The translations under genes and the position numbers were made by a program. Below the pieces are notes generated by a model that saw nothing but the letters and a program-made list of their open reading frames with translations, did no database searches and had not been told where the DNA came from. A DNA stretch of 64,000 nucleotides from Solen grandis. Taxonomy: Eukaryota; Mollusca; Bivalvia; Adapedonta; Solenidae. This document shows, piece by piece, positions 1 to 11,820 of the stretch. Numbering within the stretch: the stretch's first letter is position 1; each line of letters starts with the position of its first letter. The stretch covers positions 37,819,144 to 37,883,143 of the forward strand of contig CM037794.1 of the NCBI GenBank assembly GCA_021229015.1, given 5' to 3'.

Positions 1-845
1 AAGCGCCCCCTAGCAGCAAAATGAGAAACAAAATTGAGTAAAATTTTACTATTAGGTACCTAGCAATGCAGCAAATGGTTCAATGAAGCATACAAGTCGC
101 ACGAGTCGAACATTCTATTCCTTATATATCACAATTTGAAGCATAAAAACTGATTTACAATTGTTCTAAATAGGATCAAACTTTGGACTGCCGTAAAATG
201 ACCAAATCAAGTCCGATCTTCAAAAACTAAACATCACTGGAAAGGGCTATTCAAGAACTAAAACTTTTTTTTATATACTTTCAATAAAATATTTTTTGTT
301 TTGGAGCTATTCGGAGCCGAATAAAAACACAATTATCGTAATATGACCTTGACCTTTGAAATTTCATTTTAACTTTTTAATTGTGAGGCCCTTTCAAACA
401 TAACAATACATAACTTGTGAAAATATCATGAAGAATGAACTAAAAATAAAGTCAGGAGCGACAAAAAACATCTTTTCGAAATTTTAATTTTTCCTAAAAT
501 TTAGTGAAGTTTGACCGTTTCTAGAGGACAAACCATGTATTTCTTAAATTCGCCACCCCATATATTTTTTTCGTATATGTCTTGCAAATCATTTGCAGCA
601 AACAGAATTCTTCTATCTGATGTCTAACAAAAATGGATAGGGTTTTCGTACACATACCCTCATCTGCACAGTTTTTTGCGAGGTTCGAACTTTCAACCTT
701 CCGTTGCTAGCTCAAAAGTTTCAGCCACTCATACATAGAAACTATCATATTTTATTAGGCTATCAACAAGAAACATAATGAAATAAACCGCATTTGGATC
801 AGGCTTTAACTTTTTGAGTTATAAGTAGAAGAGTGCTTTCAAGCT
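1..845 (+). repeat. Long repeat unit, type A, copy 1
   Basis: This unit is closely matched by 2468-3312 and 8165-9006. Type A carries CTAGCAGC rather than CTAGCGGC in its first motif. It ends with a TTTGAGTTATAAG segment just before the next unit. It may be cut at the left by the window edge. Confidence 0.85.
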
Positions 846-1690
846 AAGCGCCCCCTAGCGGCAAAATGAGAAACAAAATTGATTAAAATTTTACCATTAG
901 GTACCTAGCAATGCAGCAAATAGTTCAATCAAGTACGCAAGTCGCACTAGTCGAACATTCTATTTCTTATATATCACAATTTGAAGCATAAAAACTGATT
1001 TACAATTATTCCAAAAAAGGATCAAACTTTGGACTGCCGTTATATGACCAAATCAAGTCCGATCTTCGAAAACTAAACATCACTGCAAAGAGCTCTTAAA
1101 GAACTAAAACTTTTGTTCATATACTCTCAATGAAATATTTTTAGTTTTTGAGCTATTTGGGGCCGAATAAAAACACAAGAATCGTAACATGACCTTGACC
1201 TTTTCAATTATTTTTAAATTTTTTAATTGTGAGTCCCTTTCAAACATAACAATACATTACATGTGAAAATATCATGAAGAATTAACAAAAAATAAAGTCA
1301 GAAGCGATAAAAAACATGTTTTTGAAACTTTAACTTTTCCTAAAATTTAGTGAAGTTTGACCATTTGCAGAGGACAAACCATACATTTCTTAAATTCGCC
1401 ACCCCATATATTTTGTGCGTATATGTCTTGCAAATCATTTGCAGCAAACAGAATTCTTCTATCTGATCTCTAAGAAAAATGGATAGGTTTTTCGTAGACC
1501 TACCCTCATTTGCACAGTTTTTTGCGAGGTTCGAACTTTCAACCTTCTGTAGCTCAAATACTTTCAGCGACACGTACCCTCGAAACCTATCATATTTTAT
1601 TTGGCTATCAACAAGGAACAGAATGCAAAAAACCGCATTTGAATCCGACATCAAATAACTGAGTTATTAGCCAATTATTCATTTCATGCA
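846..1690 (+). repeat. Long repeat unit, type B, copy 1
   Basis: Same block order as type A, but diverged (for example CTAGCGGC in the first motif and CTCTCAATGAAAT in the middle). The beginning of another B copy is at 9007, where it breaks off inside the 330 bp core array. Confidence 0.82.
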
Positions 1691-2467
1691 AAACGCCCCC
1701 TGGCGGGAAAAGTAAGACATAAATGAAAATTTTCTCAACGTTAGGATCAAGTTCAAATACGTGGTAATAACTAAAATTTCATACATTATTTTTTTGTAAT
1801 GCCGTTCACAAAAAAAGGTTAGAAAAATAATAAAAAAAAAAAAAAAAAAATAAAACAGAAGAAGTTTTCCGCGAAAAAAAAAAAAAAACAGAAAAGAACA
1901 AAGGTTTTCGCAAGCGATGCGAAAACCTAATAAAACTAGAATCGCTAATGCGATATCATCGGTTTTCGCAAAAGCAATTCCATTCAGTTCACGAGTCACA
2001 TGTTTCGAAAAACATATTTCTTCGTTCAATGGCTTTTTGAATACTGTTGAATACAGTGATCTTTCAAACATTTTTGTCGCAATGTTTAAGCAGACTTTTT
2101 ACCAAGAAGAATACTTCTAAGTATTACCTGTCTGTAATGTAGTCGTAAACTTGAAAACTTTTTTTACAGACTTCGGGTACTGCAACATTATATGTGTGTG
2201 TTGCTTTATGAGGATGACATACGACAATTGTACTCGATAAACAACAATTGCAAACGACACACAACAGTATAAAATGACACGCGACAATGCGATATGCCAC
2301 TTAACATTATAACGAACTAATGTTGCATTGAATTACTATCATTTTCATGAAATATCGCATAAATATTTTAGTGTTGTTTCAAATTGATGTCACCAAGGAA
2401 CAGAATGCAAAAAATTGCATAAAAATCAGATTTTAATCATTTTAGTAATAAAGGGTGATTTCAAGCC
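1691..2467 (+). repeat. Spacer unit, type C, copy 1
   Basis: The unit starts with a CGCCCCCTGGCGGG motif, then has long A-tracts (about 1828-1890), a perfect hairpin, and a segment rich in CGACAA and ACGACA words. 7403-8164 is a near-identical copy about 5.7 kb away. Together with the following type A unit it forms a duplicated block. Confidence 0.85.
1903..1927. repeat. Perfect 10 bp hairpin in C unit
   Basis: GGTTTTCGCA and TGCGAAAACC are exact reverse complements around a five-base loop AGCGA. The same hairpin recurs at 7608-7632. Confidence 0.9.
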
Positions 2468-3312
2468 AAGCGCCCCCTAGCAGCAAAATGAGAAACAAAA
2501 TTGAGTAAAGTTTTACTATTAGGTACCTAGAAATGCAGCAAATGGTTCAATGAAGCATACAAGTCGCACTAGTCGAACATTCTATTCCTTATATATCACA
2601 ATTTGAAGCATAAAAACTGATTTACAATTATTCCAAAAAAGGATCAAACTTTGGACTGCCGTAATATGACCAAATCAAGTCCGATCTTCAAAACCTAAAC
2701 ATCACTGGAAAGGGCTATTCAAGAACTAAAACTTTTGTTTATATACTTTCAATAAAATATTTTTTGTTTTGGAGCTATTCGGAGCCGAATAAAAACACAA
2801 TTATCGTAATATGACCTTGACCTTTGAAATTTCATTTTAACTTTTTAATTGTGAGGCCTTTTAAAACATAACAATACATAACTTGTGAAAATATCATGAA
2901 GAATGAACTAAAAATAAAGTCAGGAGCGACAAAAAACATCTTTTCGAAATTTTAATTTTTCCTAAAATTTAGTGAAGTTTGACCGTTTCTAGAGGACAAA
3001 CCATGCATTTATTAAATTCGCTACCCCATATATTTTGTGCGTATATGTCTTGCAAATCATTTGCAGCAAACAGAATTCTTCTATCTGATGTCTAAGAAAA
3101 ACGGATAGGTTTTTCGTACACATACCCTCATCTGCACAGTTTTTTGCGAGGTTCGAACTTTCAACCTTCCGTTGCTAGCTCAAAAAGTTTCAGCCACTCA
3201 TACCTAGAAACTATCATATTTTATTAGGCTATCAACAAGAAACATAATGCAATAAACCGCATTTGGATCAGGCTTTAACTTTTTGAGTTATAAGTAGAAA
3301 AGTGCTTTCATG
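2468..3312 (+). repeat. Long repeat unit, type A, copy 2
   Basis: Nearly the same as 1-845 and 8165-9006. It follows a type C unit directly, as does the copy at 8165. Confidence 0.85.
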
Positions 3313-4160
3313 CGATGCGCCCCCTAGCAGCAAAATGAGAAAAAAAATTGATTAAAATTTTACCATTAGGTACCTAGCAATGTGGCAAATAGTTCAATTA
3401 AATATACAAATCGCACTAGTCGAACATTCTATTTCTTATACATCACATTTTGAAGCATAAAACCTGATTTACAATTATTCCAAAAAAGGATCAAATTTTG
3501 GACTGCCGTAAAATGACCAAATCAAGTCCGATCTTCAAAATCTAAACATCATTAGAAAGAACTTTTCTGAAACTAAATCTTTTGTTCATATATTTTTATG
3601 AATTGTTTTTTGATTTTGAGCTATTTCAAGCCGAATTGATATACAATTATCCTAATATGACCTTGACCTTTACCATTAATTTTTTACTTTTTATATTGTG
3701 TGACACTTAAGAACATAGTTTTACATTAAATGTGAAAATTTCATAGAAATTGAACTAAAAATAAAGTCAGGAGCTGAAAAAATCTTAACAGTCATGCTTT
3801 GAAAATGTTGATTTTTCGAAAATTTGGTTAAGTTTGACCGCGTACTGTGGACAAACCATGCGTTTCCCGAATTCGCCACCCCATATATTTTGTGCGTATA
3901 TGTCTTTCAAATCATATGCAACAAACAAAATTCTTTTATCTCAACTCCAATAAAAATGGGCACTTTTTTTGTAGACCTACCCCCATTTTCACTGTTTTTT
4001 GCGAAGTTCGAACTTTCAACCTTCCGTAGTCAAAAAGTTTTATATACGCAGATTTCTAAAACCTATCATATTTGATTAGGCTTTTGACAAGGAACACAAT
4101 GCAAAAAACCACATCTGAATCGAACCTCAAATAACAGTTATTAGCATTTGTTAATTTTTT
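3313..4160 (+). repeat. Long repeat unit, diverged
   Basis: This copy keeps the block order but uses a different middle (TTTCAAGCCGAAT in place of GGGGCCGAAT) and a diverged GACCGCGTACTGTGGAC segment. That variant also occurs at 5324, 7064, 10337 and 11222. Confidence 0.8.
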
Positions 4161-5240
4161 TCAAAGCGCCCCTAGCGGCAAAAATAAGACAAAAATGAAA
4201 ATTTTCTCAACGTTAGGATCAAGTTCAGATAAAACTGCATAAACAGTGAAATAATGATGAAGATTGAACAAAAAATAAAGTCAGGAGCTGCAAAAAAGAG
4301 GAAACATACGGATATACAATTGTTTGATAAAAGGATCAAACTTTGGACTGTGGTCATTTGATCAAATGAAGTCCGATCTTCAAAAACCAAACACCAATGG
4401 AAAGACCTCTTCACAGACTAAAACTTTTGTTCATATACTTTCTATAAAATAGTTTTAGATTTGGAGCTATTTTATGCCGATATAAATAATAATAATTGGT
4501 ATATGACCTTGACCTTTGCAAATTATGCTTGATTTTTTTCTATGATTTTATTTGTTTTATAAAAATGCATAAATAGTGAAATAATGATGAAGATTGAACA
4601 AAAAATAAAGTCAGGAGCAGCAAAAAAGAGGACACATGTGGATATACAATTGTTTGATAAGAGGATCAAACTTTGGACTGTGGTCATTTGATCAAATGAA
4701 GTTCGATCTTCAAAAACTAAACACCAATGGAAAGACCTCTTCACAGACTAAAACTTTTGTTCATATACTTTCTATAAAATATTTTTAGATTTGGAGCTAT
4801 TTTATGCCGATAATAATAATAAAAATTGGTATATGACCTTGACCTTTGCATATTATGCTTGAATTTTTTTCTATGATTTTATTTGTTTTATAAAAATGCA
4901 TAAACAGTGAAATAATGATGAAGATTAAACAAAAATTAAAGTCAGGAGCAGCAAAAAAGAGGAAACATACGGATTTACAATTGTTTGATAAAAGGATCAA
5001 ACTTTGGACTGTGGTCATTTGATCAAATGAAGTCCGATCTTCAAAAACTAAACACCAATGGAAAGATCTCTTCACAGACTAAAACTTTTGTTCATATACT
5101 TTCTATAAAATATTTTTAGATTTGGAGCTATTTTATGCCGATATAAATAATAATAATTGGTATATGACCTTGACCTTTGCATATTATGTGTGATTTTTTT
5201 TCTATTATTTTATTTGCTTTATAAAATGCATTAACAGTGA
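4161..5240 (+). repeat. Three tandem 330 bp core units (array I)
   Basis: The anchor GTGAAATAATGATGA or its variant occurs at 4246, 4576, 4907 and 5237, giving spacings of 330, 331 and 330 bp. Each unit holds the GGATCAAACTTTGGACTG and AAAGTCAGGAGC blocks and a 16 bp palindrome TCATTTGATCAAATGA (4354, 4684, 5015). Reverse-strand ORFs of 73-92 codons starting MKRSFHWC are by-products of the repeat. Confidence 0.9.
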
Positions 5241-6060
5241 AAAAAAAAATTAATAAAAAAAAAGTCAGGAACTGCAAATAACCGTAAAAGTCATGCTTTT
5301 AAAATGTTGATTTTTCGAAAATATTGGTAAAGTTTGACCGCATACTGTTGACAAACCATGCATTTCTCAAAATCGCCACACCATATATTTTGTGCGTATT
5401 TGTCTTGAGAATCATATGCAACAAACAAAATTCTCCTATCTCATCTCTGAAAAAAATGGGCAAGTTTTTCGTAGACCTACCTTTATTTCATCGTTTTTTT
5501 CGAGATTTGAACTTTCAACCTCCTGTAGCACGAAAGTTTTATATACGCAAATAATTGAAACGTATCATATTTTATTAAGTTTCTGACAAGGAACACAATA
5601 CAAAAAACCGCATTTGAATCGGACCTCAAATAACAGAGTTATTAGCCCTTAGTCATTTTTACAAAACGCCACCTAGCGGCAAAACTAAGACAAAAATGAA
5701 AAATTTCTCAACGTGAGGATCAAAATCAGATCTTAGGACAAAAGTGGTAAAAAATCAGAAATGTGACTTTTTTCTATCATGGTGATATGCCGTTCACAAA
5801 AAAAGGTTAGAAAAATAATAATAAAAACTAGAATCGCTATTGCGATATCATCGGTTTTCGCGAAAGCACTTATATTCAGTTCACGAGTCGCATGATCCGA
5901 AAAACATATCTTCGTTCAATGGCTTGTTGATACTGTTAACAGCGATCTTTCAAACAATTTTGTCGCAATGTTTAAACAAACTTTTTACCCAAAAGAATAT
6001 TTTTGAGTATTACCTGTCAGCTGCAAATGATTTAAGTAACGCTTTAATACAATGATTTTT
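5240..6060 (+). repeat. Tail block plus truncated spacer
   Basis: The tail contains the GACCGCATACTGTTGAC and CACCATATATTTTGTGCG words of the long units. A new unit start at 5666 (ACGCCACCTAGCGGC) leads into a spacer with CTAGAATCGCTATTGCGAT and GGTTTTCGC, a shorter version of the C unit without its long A-tract. Confidence 0.75.
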
Positions 6061-7020
6061 GAAAGGATCAAACTTCAGAATGCCATAAAATAACCAAATC
6101 AAGTCCAATCTTCAAAATCTAAACATCATTGGAAAGAACTCTTATAAAAATAAATGTTTTGTTCATATATCGTTTATGAATTGTTTTTAGGTTTTGAGCT
6201 ATTTCAAGCCGAATAGATATACACTAATCCTAATATGACCTTGACATTTACAATAAATTTTTAAGTTTTTTATTATATGAACTTTAAAGACAATGTTATA
6301 CATTATATGTGAATATTTCATGCAGATTGAACAAAAAATAAAGTCAGGAGCTGCAAATGATTTAAAAGTCATGCTTTAATACAATGATTCCTGAAAGAAT
6401 CAAACTTCAGACTGCCATAAAATGACCAAATCAAGGCCGATCTTCAAAATCTAAACATCATTAAAAGAACTCTTTTAAAACTAAATATTTTGTTCATATA
6501 TTGTTTATAAATTGTTTTTAGGTTTTGAGCTATTTCAAGCCAAATAGATATACAATAATCCTAATATGACCTTGACCTTTACAATACATTTTAAACTTTT
6601 TTATTATATGAAATTTAATGACATAGTCATACATAACATGTGAAAATTTCATGAAGATTGAACAAAAAATAAAGTCAGGAGCTGCAAATGATTTAAGTAA
6701 TGCTTTAATACAATGATTTTTGAAAGGATCAAACTTCAGAATGCCATAAAATAACCAAATCAAGTCCAATCTTCAAAATCTAAACATCATTGGAAAGAAC
6801 TCTTTTAAAAATAAATATTTTGTTCATATATTGTTTATGAATTGTTTTTAGGTTTTGAGCTATTTCAAGCCGAATAGATATACAATAAACCTAATATGAC
6901 CTTGACCTTTACAATACAATTTTAAATTTTTTATAATATAAAACTTAAAGACATAGTTATACATTACATGTGAAAATTTCATGAAGATTGAACAAAAAAA
7001 TAAAGTCGGGAGCTTCAAAT
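6060..7020 (+). repeat. Three tandem 331 bp core units (array II)
   Basis: The AAGTCAGGAGC anchor (AAGTCGGGAGC in the last copy) lies at 6341, 6672 and 7003, spaced by 331 bp. This is a distinct subfamily: it reads CTTCAGAATGCCATAAAATAA where array I reads CTTTGGACTGTGGTC. It lacks the 16 bp palindrome. Confidence 0.88.
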
Positions 7021-7402
7021 GATTTTAAAGTCATGCTTTTAAAATGATGATTTTTCGAAAATATTGGTTATGTTTGACCACGTACTGTGGACAAACCATG
7101 CATTCCTCAAAATCGCCACACTATATATTTTGTGCGTATATGTCTTGCGAATCATATGCAATAAACAAAATTCTCCTATCTCATTCCTGAAAGACGTGGA
7201 TAAATTTTTTGCAGACCTACCCTCATTTCACAGTTTTTTCGAGATTCGAACATTCAACCTCCTGTAGCACGAAAGTTATATATACGCAACTTTTTGAAAA
7301 CTATCATATTTTATTAAGTAACTGACAAGGAACGCAATGCAAAAAACTGCATTTCAATCGGACTTCAAATAACAGAGTTATTAGCCCTTAGTCACTTTTA
7401 CA
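7020..7402 (+). repeat. Tail block of long unit
   Basis: Contains the GTACTGTGGACAAACCATGC and CACACTATATATTTTGTGCG words. The segment from about 7064 to 7560 is nearly identical to 10337-10860. Confidence 0.8.
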
Positions 7403-8164
7403 AAACGCCCCCTAGCGGCAAAATTAAGACAAAAATGAAAATTTTCTCGACGTTAGGATCAAATTCAGATCCTAGGACAAAACTGGTAAAAAAATCAGAA
7501 CTGTGACTGTTTCCTATCTTGTTGATATGCCGTTCACAAAAAAGAGACGGAAAAATAATAATAAAAAAAAAAAAAAAAAAAAAAAATAAAACAGAAGAAG
7601 AACAATAGGTTTTCGCAAGCGATGCGAAAACCTAACTAGAATCGCTATTGCGATATCATCGGTTTTCGCAAAAGCAATTCCATTCAGTTCACGAGTCACA
7701 TGTTTCGAAAAACATATTTCTTCGTTCAATGGCATTTTGAATACTGTTGAATACAGTGATCTTTCAAACATTTTTGTCGCAATGTTTAAGCAGACTTTTT
7801 ACCAAGAAGAAAACTTTTAAGTATTACCTGTCTGTAATGTAGTCGCTAACTTGAAAACTTTTTTAGAGACTTCGGGTACTGCAACATTATATGTGTGTGT
7901 TGCTTTATGAGGGTGACATACGACAATTATACTCGATAAACAACAATTGCAAACGACACACAACAGTATAAAATGACACGCGACAATGCGATATGCCACT
8001 TAACATTATAACGAACTAATGTTGCAGTGAATTACTATTATTTTCATGAAATATCGCATAAATATTTTAGTGTTGTTTCAAATTGATGTCACCAAGGAAC
8101 AGAATGCAAAAAATTGCATAAAAATCAGACTTTAATTATTTTAGTAATAAAGGGTGATTTCAAG
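7403..8164 (+). repeat. Spacer unit, type C, copy 2
   Basis: Near-identical to 1691-2467, including the A-tract (about 7566-7586), the GGTTTTCGCA hairpin at 7608-7632 and the CGACAA-rich part. The shorter A-tracts and small indels are the main differences. Confidence 0.85.
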
Positions 8165-9006
8165 CCAAGCGCCCCCTAGCAGCAAAATGAGAAACAAAAT
8201 TGAGTAAAATTTTACTATTAGGTACCTAGAAATGCAGCAAATGGTTCAATGAAGCATACAAGTCGCACTAGTCGAACATTCTATTTCTTATATATCACAA
8301 TTTGAAGCATAAAAACTGATTTACAATTGTTCTAAATAGGATCAAACTTTGGACTGCTGTAAAATGACCAAATCAAGTCCGATCTTCAAAAACTAAACAT
8401 CACTGGAAAGGGCTATTCAAGAACTAAAACTTTTCTTTTTATACTTTCAATAAAATATTTTTTGCTTTGGAGCTATTTTGGGGCCGAATAAAATCACAAT
8501 AATCGTAATATGACCTTTGAAATTTCATTTTAACTTTTTAATTGTGAGGCCCTTTCAAACATAACAATACATAACTTGTGAAAATATCATGAAGAATGAA
8601 CTAAAAATAAAGTCAGGAGCGACAAAAAACATCTTTTCGAAATTTTAATTTTTCCTAAAATTTAGTGAAGTTTGACCATTTCTAGAGGACAAACCATGCA
8701 TTTATTAAATTCGCTACCCCATATACTTTGTGCATATATGTCTTGAAAATCATTTGCAGTAAACAGAATTCTTCTATCTGATGTCTAACAAAAACGGATA
8801 GGTTTTTCGTACACATACCCTCATCTGCACAGTTTTTTGCGAGGTTCGAACTTTCAACCTTCCGTTGCTAGCTCAAAAAGTTTCAGCCACTCATACCTAG
8901 AACCTATCATATTTTATTAGGCTATCAACAAGAAACATAATTCAATAAACCGCATTTGGATCAGGCTTTAACTTTTTAAATTATAGGTAGAAGAGTGCTT
9001 TCAAGC
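8165..9006 (+). repeat. Long repeat unit, type A, copy 3
   Basis: Matches 1-845 and 2468-3312. The TGACCTTGACCT motif is reduced by a deletion to a single TGACCT near 8511. Confidence 0.85.
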
Positions 9007-9318
9007 TAAGCGCCCCCTAGCGGCAAAATGAGAAACAAAATTGAGTAAAATTTTACCATTAGGTACCTAGCAATGCAGCAAATAGTTCAATCAAGTATGC
9101 AAGTCGCACTAGTCGAACATTCTATTTCTTATATATCACAATTTGAAGCATAAAAATTGATTTACAATTATTCCAAAAAAGGATCAAACTTTGGACTGCC
9201 GTAAAATGACCAAATCAAGTCCGATCTTCAAAAACTAAACATCACTGGAAAGAGCTCTTGAATATCTAAAACTTTTGTTCATATACTCTCAAAGAAATAT
9301 TTTTAGTTTTGGAGCTAT
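9007..9318 (+). repeat. Truncated type B unit fused to core array III
   Basis: Follows 846 onward until GGAGCTAT near 9318, then jumps directly to GGATATACAATTGCTTGAT, which belongs to the 330 bp core. The jump marks a recombination junction inside the array. Confidence 0.78.
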
Positions 9319-10250
9319 GGATATACAATTGCTTGATAAGAGGATCAAACTTTGGACTGTGGTCATTTGATCAAATGAAGTCCGATCTTCAAAAAATAAA
9401 CATTAATGGAAAGATCTCTTCACAGAAAATTTTGTTCATATACTTTCAAAAATATTTTTAGTTTGGAGCATTTTAATATGCCGATAAAAATAATAATAAT
9501 TGGTATATGACCTTGACCTTTGCATATTATGCTTGATTTTTTTTCTACGAATTTATTTGTTTTATAAAAATGCATAAACAGTGAAATAATGATGAAGATT
9601 GAACAAAAAATAAAGTCAGGAGCAGCAAAAAAGAGGAAACATATGGATATACAATTGTTTGATAAGAGGATCAAACTTTGGACTGTGGTCATTTGATCAA
9701 ATGAAGTCCGATCTTCAAAATCCAAACACCAATGAAAAGATCTCTTCACAGACTAAAACTTTTGTTCATATACATTCTATAAAATATTTTTAGATTTTGA
9801 GGTATTTTATGCCAATAAAAATAATAATAATTGGTATATGACCTTGACCTTTGCATATTATGCTTGATTTTTTTCTATGAATTTATTTGTTTTATAAAAA
9901 TGCATAAACAGTGAAATAATGATGAAGATTGAACAAAAAATAAAGTCAGGAGCAGCGAAAAAGAGGAAACGTATGGATATACAATTGTTTGATAAGAGGA
10001 TCAAATTTTGGACTGTGGTCATTTGATCAAATGAAGTCCGATCTTCAAAATCTAAACACCAATGAAAAGATCTCTTCACAGACTAAAACTTTTGTTCATA
10101 TACATTCTATAAAATATTTTTAGATTTTGAGGTATTTTATGCCGAAAAAAATAATAATAATTGGTATATGACCTTGACCGTTGCATATTATGGCTGATTT
10201 TTTTTTCCATGATTTTATTTGTTTTATAAAAATTCATTAACAGTGAAAAA
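9319..10250 (+). repeat. Tandem 330 bp core units (array III)
   Basis: The GTGAAATAATGATGA anchor occurs at 9581 and 9911, with a variant at 10243, spaced 330 and 332 bp. The 16 bp palindrome TCATTTGATCAAATGA is present at 9363, 9689 and 10019. It is the same subfamily as array I about 5 kb upstream. Confidence 0.88.
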
Positions 10251-11820
10251 ATGATGAAGATTGAATAAAAAATAAAGCCAGGAGCTGCAAATAACATTAA
10301 AAGTCATGCTTTGAAAATGTTGACTTTTCGAAAATATTGGTAAAGTTTGACCGCATACTGTGGACAAACCATGCATTTCTCAAAATGGCCACACTATATA
10401 TTTTGTGCGTATATGTCTTGCGAATCATATGCAACAAACAATATTCTCCTATCTCATTCCTGAAAGACGTGGATAAATTTTTCGCAGACCTACCCTCATT
10501 TCACAGTTTTTTCGAGATTCGAACATTCAACCTCCTGTAGCACGAAAGTTATATATACGCAACTTTTTGAAAACTATCATATTTTATTAAGTAACTGACA
10601 AGGAACGCAATGCAAAAAACCGCATTTAAATCGGACTTCAAATAACAGAGTTATTAGCCCTTAGTCACTTTTACAAAACGCCCCCTAGCGGCAAAATTAA
10701 GACAAAAATGAAAATTTTCTCGACGTTAGGATCAAATTCAGATCCTAGGACAAAACTGGTAAAAAAATCAGAACTGTGACTGTTTCCTATCTTGTTGATA
10801 TGCCGTTCACAAAAAAGAGACGGAAAAATAATAATAAAAAAAAAAAAAAAAAAAAAAATAAAACAGAAGAAAAAAGGTTTTCACGATGCAAAACCAAAAA
10901 AAAAAAAAAACAGAAGAAAACAATAGGTTTTAAAACCAAAAAAAAACCGCAAAGCGGCATCTTGGTTTTCGCTTTAACTTGACTAGTAAGAGTACTGGTT
11001 TCAACTGCAGACATAATTGATTGATATTAACTTTATTCGAATATTTTTGTTAATTGATCAAATTAAGTCCGATCTTCAAAAACTAAACATCATTAGAACG
11101 ATCTCTTACGAACTAGAATTTTGTTCATACTTTCTCCTTCCTTTATTTTTTTAAAAATAAAGTCAGGACTTGCAAAAAAGAAGCAAAGTCATGCTTTGAA
11201 AATGTTGATTTTTCGAAAATATTGGTAAAGTTTGACCGCATACTGTGGACAAACCATGCATTTCTCAAAATCGCCACACCATATATTTTGTGCGTATATG
11301 TCTTGCGAATCACATGCAACAAACAAAATTCTTCTATCTCATTTCTAAAAAAAATGGGGACGTTTTTCGTAGACCTACCTTTATATCATCGTTTTTTCGA
11401 GATTCGAAAGTTCAACCTCCTGTAGCACGAAAGTTTTATATACGCAAATAATTGAATCGTATCGTTTTTTATTAAATTTCTGACAAGGAACACAATGCAA
11501 AAAACCGCATTTGAATCGGACCTCAAATAACAGAGTTATTAGCCCTTAGTCATTTTTACATAACGCCACCTAGCGGCAAAACTAAGACAAAAATGAAAAT
11601 TTTCTCAACGTTAGGATCAAATTCAGATCTTCGGACAAAACTGGTAAAAAAATCAGAAATGTGACTTTTTTCTATCATGGTGATATGCCGTTCACAAAAA
11701 AAGGTTAGAAAAATAACTAGAACCGCAAGCGGTATCTCGGTTTTCGCTTTTAACCTAATCAACTTGAACACTTTATTTCAACTCAGCCACAATTTTCAAT
11801 ATGAAACAGAACGAAAAGGT
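10250..11820 (+). repeat. Tail, spacer and short diverged units
   Basis: Unit-start motifs lie at 10678 and 11563. The spacer after 10800 has two A-tracts and a rearranged hairpin region (CCGCAAAGCGG, then GGTTTTCGC). Near 11717 a short ACCGCAAGCGGT hairpin is followed by GGTTTTCGCTTTTAACC. The same module occurs near 14691, and its last part (from CGCTTTTAACC) recurs near 13426. Confidence 0.75.

Noticed and set aside
1679..7771. Minus-strand ORFs starting MFERSLYSTVF in the two C spacer units.
   Set aside because: They read through A-tracts as poly-Phe and occur in a duplicated spacer. No family is recognised.
4172..10079. Recurring minus-strand ORFs of 73-109 codons starting MKRSFHWC in the 330 bp cores.
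   Set aside because: Same reason: copies of one repeat unit, with hydrophobic low-complexity C-termini that vary through frame changes between copies.
10776..11014. Lys-rich + ORF and Phe-rich - ORF across 10776-11014.
   Set aside because: Both are translations of A/T homopolymer runs.
3824..11425. Recurring + strand ORFs of 60-83 codons starting MVKFDR in the repeat array (3824, 5324, 7064, 10337, 11222).
   Set aside because: They recur because the repeat unit recurs. Several copies elsewhere in the array are interrupted, no known domain is visible, and start and stop contexts are not gene-like. Conservation of the frame is explained by recent duplication.
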